Source of the DNA: Lachnoclostridium sp. UBA5890
Lineage (GTDB): Bacteria > Bacillota > Clostridia > Lachnospirales > Lachnospiraceae
DNA: 16,642 nucleotides
Assembly: GCA_002431395.1 (NCBI GenBank)
Contig: DJEU01000027.1
Span: 6,419-23,060, forward strand
Direction of reading: 5' to 3'
In this document: positions 14,701 through 16,642 of the stretch, piece after piece
Layout: every line of letters begins with the position of its first letter
How positions within the stretch are numbered: the first letter of the stretch is position 1
Program-made: the position numbers and the translations under genes
Notes under the pieces: model-generated
Seen by the model: only the letters and a program-made list of their open reading frames with translations
Told to the model about the DNA's origin: nothing
Databases searched by the model: none

Positions 14701-15495
14701 TCCTTTAACTTTTAACGTATGCCCATTAAGATTCAGTGTATCTCCAATTAAGACTAAATCTCCTTCTACTTCTTCATCTTTTGTTAATTTCCATCCATAA
14801 CTTCCATGCACATCAGATTGAATCTTTACTCCATTCCGATTCAATTGCAAGGAATGAATCATATCTTTTGCAACAATTCCCTCTGTACTTGTATTCTTTA
14901 ACGTAACTTTAGAAAAATAGGAGTAAGGCGACTGAAATTCTATATTTTGTACCTTTTCTCCATTAAAAATAACTTCGCTTGTTCCTGTTGTAATAAAATT
15001 TCGAAGCTTATCGTTCCCTTTTTGAATAAAATTTCCTCCAAATCGAACAATTCCCGCCTCAATTTCTTTTGCATCTCTTGTAACTGTACTAGTAAAGTCA
15101 CCTTGAACAACCAATACATCTTCTTGATCCTTCATTGACAGACTTGCGCTACCTTCAAAATCATAGTTACCTTCACATAAAAAGGTTCCCTTACTAAGCC
15201 GAACAGAACCACCTTTTTGATAAACATTTCCCTTTACTGTCAATTGATGTCCGTTAAGATTCAAATTACATCCTGGATAAATTGTTAGATTACTAACCAC
15301 TTTATCTTCTTCGAGGCTTTCATTCGCTTTGACATCCCATTTTTCAACAACTTCTAATTCTGCTGAATTTTCCGAAGCTACCTCCTGTATTTTATCACTT
15401 GCTACTGCTGCAAGAGTTACCGATACATTTCCCTCCAACAACATCGCCATCGCCAAAACGGCACAAAAGCCTCTACGTATTCTTCTTTTCATCAT
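2722..15495 (-). CDS. Giant secreted repeat protein with class 3 lipase domain
   Basis: A 4257-residue extracellular protein, probably held at the cell surface. Domains in order: a signal peptide (about 1-30: basic start, hydrophobic core, Ala-rich cleavage region); a solenoid of about 60-1813 built from nine ~200-residue modules; Fn3 domains alternating with Ig-like domains (about 1815-2697); PKD (about 2724-2805, with WDFGDG and the YTVTLT strand); two carboxypeptidase-regulatory-like domains (about 2808-2890 and 3113-3180) flanking Ig-like sequence; a class 3 lipase (about 3354-3785); an InlB-type repeat (about 3933-4000); Big_2 (about 4003-4081); a Pro/Ser/Thr linker; and a Lys-rich Fn3-like tail (about 4159-4257). 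The likely reaction is ester hydrolysis of a lipid or acylated polymer; the substrate is unknown. The solenoid and stalk suggest adhesion and reach. There is no LPXTG or SLH motif. The first ATG is chosen: GGAGGGAG lies eight bases upstream. The frame is unbroken. Confidence 0.9.
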   Translation of the reverse strand: MMKRRIRRGFCAVLAMAMLLEGNVSVTLAAVASDKIQEVASENSAELEVVEKWDVKANESLEEDKVVSNLTIYPGCNLNLNGHQLTVKGNVYQKGGSVRLSKGTFLCEGNYDFEGSASLSMKDQEDVLVVQGDFTSTVTRDAKEIEAGIVRFGGNFIQKGNDKLRNFITTGTSEVIFNGEKVQNIEFQSPYSYFSKVTLKNTSTEGIVAKDMIHSLQLNRNGVKIQSDVHGSYGWKLTKDEEVEGDLVLIGDTLNLNGHTLKVKGNLVHKNGMVNIQGGTLKVAGNYQAQSDTGEPVSAQLISKKVGGSFEVAGDIIESSIFSHNSITEGTILLEGNLLQNETKVKDNFVMSGNSTLVLNGNEKQKISFASSGKNDSRLQNWEIKNSAGVELASNIVVMGKVTDYNNSINGAALILQKSTTFAERNYNGNVNVYDWTTLDQLQRIGGNLNIRNDAQLKHNLVVEGDVNAEDDFDVNNYMLEVQGSIYTQQGFNINAGKVICKNNFEMPKEKNGHIKMANAAAYLLVEGDFYVGTKGEVSENLLRAGVLEIKGDFTQETTRTAGNFRASGVHKAIFTGNKEQKIVFSDNKSYFNIVEIDNAEGIYAPQGIYTSKLELNGSQVRTDMAGKVGWKLEKDEIIEGDFELSSGEMDLNGYTMTVKGTLLQSGGSMNVNGGKLVVEKDYRIQSYKEGVYGESAGQLLMNKQEDNVEVEGSFIMGSVYSHKNKITEGTIKIKGDVTGISYTAKDNFAVAGKSKFILNGDNSQRINLSNPNFNEMFVANLEIQNDSEEGVVFETVFPVTSSVNDHGNTTEGQIMTTHNTQFTDNSYAGDVKVHGYGAITSLQRVGGNLTISYMPYLANDMQVEGDLILHNSVLELKGKCLQIQGNVIINGGHINLMGGSLLCGKDLNLANESNSASFLVMKNDKDYILVNGNMLVESDRTYGETINKGLLEIKGDFKQSVQTDAANFMVDKECKVIFSGEKKQTVIFESEDSYFSYVKLENTSAEGVYAPTGINCKELNVGETNYNTDLEGRTGWKLTENEVIEGDLELVQGTLDLNGKTLVVEGNLLQRGGCVNINGGKLVVEQDYSIQKENNAGCWASLKMNEKTDYVEVQKDFTMASYADHAEYLTAGQMFVYGDFIQKKTKKETNFYSQDDFRLIMCGDKMQSIQMQNSSQATSHIANLEINHLGDTTVELNDTTVTGEVEIKQGKTTGYLAITNTTKFKDKKFLGSVVVKESTSYPEDLFVKGSIRVLKDLRLKGNIHVGKEFISYNNVNLQGCQLTIDGDAHINQGRVFLNEGQLICHGNMTFEYAKNDFSGVDMRYAKDYICVDGNLYLNSAMAMTLTDGILELKGNFIQSQFSVNNTFMQKQNGKTVASGTKKQTFHFADSSSQFGTLVLKNESDEGVYLDNMSIRALDVIRNNCRITCNGNGTYGWTLREDTVLEGDVNIVTDTLDLNGHKLIVNGNLYISSGKLKIDGGELEVNGDLRIQGFQRKGIYYSGMGTLIMQNKKDVVRVKKDFIVQTRVAGKGLLTEGELHVCGNFWQLSEQADEKESFTPSDNHKVVFDGTEKQTISFAETGKSWFRNVKIDSKEREVELLTNVLCEGEIEDEAQKTYSRNNTYMMTINHLSQLKNGKFGGDINLKKADDLTQNVTIKGKLVAPASLNLQKYVLKVGEFKKTNGKLNIQEGRFYVENNFNMSDYASLTMDKSAGYMQIKGDTELSVNSALFTAGTSEFCGSVKVLKNLTAGESHKTILSGKKIGLGRDFIQQISFKNDINKWNIMVLKKNPNDCYVFSKEAEQMCNELRVEIQDEEAPTKVQNVVCKKSTATTAELSWDEAEDNEKVEGYWVYRNSKLLGTTSNTFYTDIELTPATSYQYQIAAFDAAENSSEISESIEVMTKEDIDAPSTPSDVNIYSQTGTALTISWTKSQDNVGTIGYEVYRDGDLVATIEGAGKTSYRDVSCKLGQKYSYQVLAFDKVGNKSEKSKPIEGELLAPQIQTFNIQEGQVIGGEEISLVVKFDNHGNYQSDKVCFEYSKDNGVTWLAINQALLGQKEYSQTQFYCGCTWNLRKLTSGTYKVRATLYDMDENKDVKEVSCAIDKNGAKPPEYVYAESESGVVELEWSESPTATCAEYEIYRECGDEQKKLAVLGERNKTNYLDSDVKEGMEYQYQIIAVDKFGQKGVPSKKVSVVASKDTECPIVKNLYAKTECINDKSVLWVEASDNINVEKVWIQYRKNNEWITVAELQGDQEHSGKLENLPTDGTYEFRAVAVDAAGNKSIPYSKNLVIDRTGVKSPENLKVSVQNQNVRFTWEAPQENDFDYYAVEQKIGGEYKQIVKEGKKAGVYVKNLQHDTEYQFRVVGYDTVGNRGEASDEIKVRTEIDREGPYLQKFTPAMPYYRDSIPLSFVCKDDEGLSIIRIICSSDKRQWDEVQRIDLTQGEKIYSGTYDLDITDYPEGELYVRFILTDVNGNVSGKARSIMERKFYHDTTPPDPVKLQTKQSGKYLHLEWQEPEAKDAVVYDVYRLNADTGEYECVKRNTHALKYYDDNCVAGTIYFYTVKAKDYAGNCSDFSNVALARFEQSNIYLKDTPPVEVCGLVGGTKDADGNVVVGENAKLHAMVYGDKPLADVTISYRKKGTNDKWKTIYQTQSGKTEQEIYVEWKNSHLEDGEYEFRVSAKDEEGNYAQSYTKIFVLKKKQNQEKPNEEPNTTDSEKTSKINAVVNLQEVQRVGTEYVFDASESTGGASAIKNYEWDFGDGTTGKGVAPTHTYQATGEYTVTLTLTDFRGNKDSFMQKIESVAKKSGGIRVSVKAENGSNLSDTVIQIQKSPNGKVQEVSTDYNGVYESALKNGTYTVSVYKSGYLPKQQTVKVKDGIIKDIKFTLQQHEVVTGEVSHRKLDMREIIELGVDLENQDNWYIIEYTDTYVEEDTGEWKQRRRYLRDREFVSDGGGEYSGYIGAGGGSGKDKNDGIYVHYVKRKIAFLKQMFEVELELTNHASKEFSITNNKAKLSLPDGGLSFIDFEDKRVQNTTVEFDDFPGEMTKKLNWYIRGDQPGEYSLSVDYSGRLQPFDEEITAHIVDPEPVKVTLENENTSTDPEFLEDESNPQTYLLSVRNLVGEKISGAYVELDYNGTSTRAITDSEGDAYLEVKKEDYRVFTLTVTKKGYPDYVDEYYTLCNEGSDTVHIGGKNNDGASYPDENTSYKGDFALLDVLVDDHNLMDSEKRIDRCSGKDVTFVLKFSDKITSAKIIMEKDEKRNDLESKSSTISKNKKELRMVVDPKKLKVGSLFHIEAVDEEEGILHKYTLRNVRVIDSKYDNLPKKTIDISLNKIDRSGSVTATFDPKWLTKSTNIYNHELAQFNMALASVAYCEDDGDEYKTLRNKNYYDALTALGFKVDGGEYCLKLAQDNRGGPTKKEDSQTIHYYLASNKYKIVDSEMDVVILTLRGTKGNEWYDNFDIDLHNVGEDKGKNCRVHDGFNNGASAVKKALKEYIRVNNLTSNTKIIITGHSRGAAVTNLLAAQLGEEENMFKGREGDQHKADVFAYAYACPNTVTRAETLKKNYDNIFNFVNPQDFVTKVVPSTWGFGRYGTTYVFPSSVNGFNELNAGNMSKDLYDLYMQEMQKKFSAYWKGKEYEAYFLGINRVSELIDLITMYVGDVSLYYKRDLNKFGVKNISPSLIPEDWEKSDEIKSAETLFQGKCLKIPCVTLRDVFQGLLSKTMVEGLSSLGVKKNIGLALLSNYGGDIGFVVMIFFGVHKATFEYSHTYETYLAMINSVPEDVLKSPKKLVKGIINCPVDLEVYNSDNELVGRIKDNKIDTSIESERKVDLEVIGDSKQFKINASLNYKIKLTGNADGKMDYILSTEDLDAGEEQRILFKDISVSNKRIMEMNISPDVSLKDQSLRSENGKEIHYDQLLEQGDLNTLSVTTEVQGRGTASSFANLTYGDAVVLKAETDENNEFIGWYDEKGNFVSKEPEYPIVVTKNRTYQARFTNCFVQLQNYQAPDVVQMEIGDKTSLAIEVVPHNATVKTCILESLNQDIVQVDDYGILQARKAGVAKIKICSPDEKIVCYTTVVVGKDTPVPSISPRTTEEPAPSPNASKKPVLPTPCTSSVPEATEKPNLMPSASSYPMGTSPGRTDVLKQPYDSELTPTEQKKKDKKLKKNKRDILSNIRIKRIKRKKRGIYIEFTKVKKATKYEIQWSTTKTFKKPKTITLKKNKYLLKCKKKKLYFRIRARRGKKKGKWTKYIKER
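2725..3252 (-). other. Pro/Ser/Thr linker and Lys-rich Fn3-like tail
   Basis: Residues about 4082-4158 are rich in Pro, Ser, Thr and Glu with repeated P-x-P-S blocks, typical of an extended linker through or out of the cell wall. Residues about 4159-4257 carry about 44 Lys/Arg and keep an Fn3-like strand pattern (KATKYEIQWSTTKTFKK, then YFRIRARRGKKKGKW). Similar terminal domains are known in Lachnospiraceae surface proteins. The high charge suggests binding to anionic wall polymers or membrane lipids, which is inference. No covalent sorting motif is present. Confidence 0.65.
3253..3708 (-). other. InlB-type repeat and Big_2 domain
   Basis: Residues about 3933-4000 show the pattern of bacterial InlB B-repeat-like modules: a GTAS strand start, a turn at YGDAVVLKAE, FIGWYDEKGN, then a final strand TYQARF. 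Residues about 4003-4081 fit a Big_2 fold: MEIGDKTSLAIEV, PHNAT, the SLNQDIVQVDDYGILQARKAGVAKI core and a last valine strand. They serve as spacers between the lipase region and the wall-binding tail. Confidence 0.65.
4141..5436 (-). other. Class 3 lipase domain within the giant protein
   Basis: Residues about 3354-3785 follow the Lipase_3 (PF01764) order. An N-terminal helix (HELAQFNMALASVAYC) is followed by the strand VVILTLRGTKGNEWYDNFDID around the oxyanion region, VHDGF, and the nucleophile elbow GHSRGAA with Ser3515. The likely acid is Asp3579 in NPQDFVTKV and the likely base is His3770 in SHTYETYL. His3762 is a nearby alternative. The Asp-to-His gap of about 190 residues is long and contains a helical insertion plus a hydrophobic stretch before the His, which could be a lid or a substrate-binding surface. 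The triad looks complete, so activity is expected. The substrate could be phospholipid, triglyceride or an acyl ester. Confidence 0.8.
6826..7326 (-). other. PKD and carboxypeptidase-regulatory-like domains
   Basis: Residues about 2724-2805 are a PKD domain: FDASEST, YEWDFGDGTTG, THTYQATGEYTVTLTLTD. Residues about 2808-2890 have the pattern of a carboxypeptidase-regulatory-like or Cna-B-like sandwich (GIRVSVKAENGS, TDYNGVYESALKNGTYTVSVYKSGY). A short linker rich in Gln, Glu, Asn, Pro and Thr precedes the PKD domain at about 2698-2723. These are structural modules often found next to enzymatic domains in secreted proteins. Confidence 0.75.
7405..10053 (-). other. Fn3 and Ig-like stalk of the giant protein
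   Basis: Residues about 1815-2697 contain five Fn3 domains, recognised by ELSWDEAEDN or similar, a YxVYR strand, and a Y-x-Y-x-I/V-x-A-x-D turn with AxNxS. They start near residues 1815, 1906, 2108, 2298 and 2497. Between and after them are Ig-like modules near 2000-2105, 2199-2297, 2391-2495 and 2590-2697, with D-x-G-N or E-G-N turns and YEFRAVAVDAAGN-like strands. The alternation suggests a rigid rod that carries the N-terminal solenoid away from the lipase and the wall. Confidence 0.75.
10057..15320 (-). repeat. Solenoid region: 4.5 protein super-repeats of about 400 residues
   Basis: Residues about 60-1813 repeat with a long period. The motif GW[KT]L followed by a V/I/L-EGD strand occurs with its Trp at residues 235, 631, 1037 and 1437, spacings of 396, 406 and 400. 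Each super-repeat splits into two ~200-residue halves, each with one G-x-x-x-Q-x-I-x-F type motif; nine such motifs are present. In between are short strand pairs such as LDLNGKTLVVEGNLLQRGG, the pattern of a right-handed beta-helix or similar solenoid. The array begins and ends with the same half-type, hence 4.5 units. At DNA level the copies have diverged well apart. An adhesive or surface-covering role is likely from this architecture. Confidence 0.8.
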
Positions 15496-15503
15496 ATCTC
15501 TTT

Positions 15504-15511
15504 CTCCCTCC
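15504..15511 (-). promoter_or_regulatory. Ribosome binding site of the giant gene
   Basis: On the coding strand this reads GGAGGGAG, eight bases before the first of two adjacent ATG codons. The spacing favours the first ATG (15495) over the second (15492). Confidence 0.8.
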
Positions 15512-15553
15512 GCAATATATGCTTTTTATTTTTTGGTAACATTTTCCATATAC

Positions 15554-15582
15554 AGTATAAATGATGGCTTTATTTTTTGCAA
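15554..15582 (-). promoter_or_regulatory. Predicted sigma-A promoter of the giant gene
   Basis: On the minus strand a TTGCAA (-35, 15577-15582) is followed after exactly 17 bases by TATACT (-10, 15554-15559). AT-rich sequence upstream resembles an UP element. Transcription would start near 15547, giving a leader of about 50 bases that holds the ribosome binding site. No riboswitch fold or clear operator was recognised in it. With the terminator at 15668-15700 upstream, this should be the main promoter of the giant gene and the small genes behind it. Confidence 0.65.
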
Positions 15583-15667
15583 GTATTTTTTACAAAATTT
15601 ATGCTTTTTTCCCTTTTTTCGTATTGGGATAACTTCAGCAGTAATTGCTAAGAGGATATAGAACAAG

Positions 15668-15700
15668 GGGGAGCCGCACTAAAGGCTGGTGCGGCTCCCC
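15668..15700 (-). terminator. Rho-independent terminator of the regulator gene
   Basis: A perfect 12-bp stem (GGGGAGCCGCAC pairing with GTGCGGCTCCCC) with a nine-base loop lies 34 bases beyond the stop codon at 15735. On the minus strand it is followed by CTTGTTCT, a moderately U-rich tail. It separates transcription of the regulator from that of the giant gene. Confidence 0.85.
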
Positions 15701-15734
15701 TGTTTGGTTGGTGGCTTTTGGCAATCCTACTTGC

Positions 15735-16550
15735 TCAACTTAATTTTCCTTTTTTTCGCACGGTATTGATGGCCTCATGCATTTCCTCAAAAAACTCGTT
15801 GTAGCGCAAGTTTCCATCCGGCACTTTGCAAAGCCCCGCCCGGAGACTCAATGAAATTTCTTTATTATTCCACAGAATTTTTTCTCCATTGTGCGCAAGA
15901 ACCTTTTCGATGATATTTTTTACCTCGTTTTCATTCTCACTTCCTGTTATCAAGGCAAATTCATCCCCACCAATACGAAGTTGTAACATATTTTCTGTAC
16001 AGACCTGTTCGATTCGTTTTAAGGATTCCAAAATCGCCAAATCTCCTGCCTCCCTTGAAATATCATTGATTGGCATAAGCCCCACAATATCAAAACAAAT
16101 CACATAGGTTCCTTTCATACTGCAAATTTCATCATAAGCTTCACTGATATCTACTCTTTTTGCTGCCATATCTTCATCTGCTCCTTCCTGATATTGATAA
16201 TCCAGTCTGGGGCATATCTCAGAAAACCGCCATGTTTTTTTGTACTCTGTGGGAGTAATCTTCCATATTTTCTTAAACGCACGGACAAAGTTTTCCGGCG
16301 ACCCAAACTGATATTTGTAAGCAATGTCTATCATTTTCATGTCCGTATCCAGAATATCTTTGGCCGCCAGACTAATTCTGCGCCGCAAAATATAATCCTT
16401 CACGCTTCGGTGCAGTGCCAGCCGAAACAACTTTTGCAGACTTGACAGCGACACGCCGCAATAATCAGCAACTGCCTGACTGTCAACTTCCTCGCAAATA
16501 TTGTTTTCAATATATTCCAATGCATCCGTTAATACATAAAAATTTTTCAT
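15735..16550 (-). CDS. AraC-type DNA-binding / GGDEF fusion regulator
   Basis: A 271-residue predicted cytoplasmic regulator. Residues 1-108 form an AraC/XylS DNA-binding domain with two helix-turn-helix units (about 26-43, AVADYCGVSLSSLQKLFR, and about 72-93, including GSPENFVRAFKK). Residues about 147-271 form a short GGDEF domain: Asp154 at the metal position, Asn162 and Asp170 as guanine contacts, the signature GGDEF at 194-198, and a closing EAINTVRKKGK segment. The usual FK before the Asn is replaced by LM, and no RxxD inhibitory site precedes the signature. Whether it makes cyclic-di-GMP or only senses a nucleotide is open. The start has AAGGAGG five bases upstream. The gene ends at a strong terminator and lies just upstream of the giant gene, so control of that gene is plausible but unproven. 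Confidence 0.85.
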   Translation of the reverse strand: MKNFYVLTDALEYIENNICEEVDSQAVADYCGVSLSSLQKLFRLALHRSVKDYILRRRISLAAKDILDTDMKMIDIAYKYQFGSPENFVRAFKKIWKITPTEYKKTWRFSEICPRLDYQYQEGADEDMAAKRVDISEAYDEICSMKGTYVICFDIVGLMPINDISREAGDLAILESLKRIEQVCTENMLQLRIGGDEFALITGSENENEVKNIIEKVLAHNGEKILWNNKEISLSLRAGLCKVPDGNLRYNEFFEEMHEAINTVRKKGKLS

Positions 16551-16555
16551 TGCCG

Positions 16556-16562
16556 CCTCCTT
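16556..16562 (-). promoter_or_regulatory. Ribosome binding site of the regulator gene
   Basis: AAGGAGG on the coding strand, five bases before the ATG at 16550. It supports that start. No convincing -35/-10 pair was found in the remaining 80 bases, so the promoter may lie outside the window. Confidence 0.75.
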
Positions 16563-16619
16563 GCAGAACGCTCTCTTCTGCGCTCCTTTTCAGAAAATCA
16601 TCAGCTGAATATTTTCTTG

Positions 16620-16633
16620 GTAACTATTCAGGA
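16620..16633. repeat. Right copy of the 14-bp inverted repeat
   Basis: GTAACTATTCAGGA, the exact reverse complement of 7-20. It lies in the leader region of the regulator gene, 70 bases before its start codon. The two copies enclose the entire 16.6 kb in inverted orientation. Confidence 0.75.
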
Positions 16634-16642
16634 TCAATGTAT

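Noticed and set aside
10057..15320. Recent tandem DNA amplification or CRISPR-like array in the repeat region
   Set aside because: The repeats are visible at protein level, but the DNA copies have diverged with no long exact repeats or regular spacers.
15496..15660. Cyclic-di-GMP riboswitch in the leader of the giant gene, expected from the GGDEF neighbour
   Set aside because: The predicted leader is only about 50 bases and contains none of the conserved GEMM core sequences.
2693..15661. Many plus-strand frames of 60-113 codons opposite the giant gene
   Set aside because: They lie antisense to a clearly coding 12.8 kb frame with recognisable domains, lack consistent ribosome binding sites, and have compositions expected of shadows (for example Ser/Val-rich opposite the Pro/Thr linker).
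16563..16581. Hairpin GCAGAA-7-TTCTGC just upstream of the regulator's ribosome binding site
   Set aside because: A six-bp stem is weak, no U-run follows it, and no known regulatory RNA fits. It could be an operator half-site pair, but there is no second copy to support it.
16606..16638. Possible promoter TTGATC plus an AT-rich -10 for the regulator
   Set aside because: The -35 is acceptable but no hexamer at 16-18 bases resembles TATAAT well. I do not call it.

Overview
The window reads as chromosomal DNA from a low-GC Gram-positive bacterium of the class Clostridia, most likely Lachnospiraceae. The grounds are AT-rich coding sequence with strong AGGAGG-type ribosome binding sites, an AraC-type regulator joined to a GGDEF domain, and a giant secreted protein ending in a proline-rich linker and a lysine-rich Fn3-like tail of the kind common on Lachnospiraceae surface proteins. 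This assignment rests on style and was not confirmed by a database search. Every gene I can support is on the minus strand, so the functional order runs from right to left.

Right end (16642-15735): a 271-residue regulator with an N-terminal AraC-type DNA-binding domain and a C-terminal GGDEF domain. A near-perfect rho-independent terminator (15668-15700) closes it. The next 170 bases hold a good sigma-A promoter (15554-15582) and ribosome binding site for the following gene. Centre (15495-2722): one uninterrupted 12.8 kb gene for a 4257-residue secreted protein. It has a signal peptide, a solenoid of nine modules of about 200 residues arranged as 4.5 super-repeats of about 400 residues, a stalk of Fn3 and Ig-like domains, a PKD domain, carboxypeptidase-regulatory-like domains, a class 3 lipase domain with a recognisable Ser-Asp-His triad, InlB-like and Big_2 domains, a Pro/Ser/Thr linker, and a tail with about 44 Lys/Arg in its last ~98 residues.

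Left part (2712-29): directly after the giant gene, with no visible terminator, lie seven small intact genes and several gene fragments. All intact ones encode proteins of about 87-110 residues with three predicted membrane segments and a charged loop before the last one. They fall into types that I call A (three copies), B (two copies plus a fragment), C and D. The array has clearly been duplicating and decaying: A2 and A3 are close paralogues, one B copy is reduced to its last 34 codons, and truncated A starts lie after the giant gene and at the left edge. Genes overlap by ATGA junctions, and short overlapping micro-ORFs carry the ribosome binding sites of three genes.

The most interesting possibility is that the locus is one unit: a regulator, a giant surface lipase, and a diversifying set of small membrane proteins expressed behind it. 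The small proteins could be immunity, export or membrane-stress partners of the lipase, but no sequence feature here proves that. A 14-base inverted repeat at the two extreme ends of the window (7-20 and 16620-16633) is a second unexplained structure. No tRNA, rRNA, CRISPR array or insertion sequence was seen.
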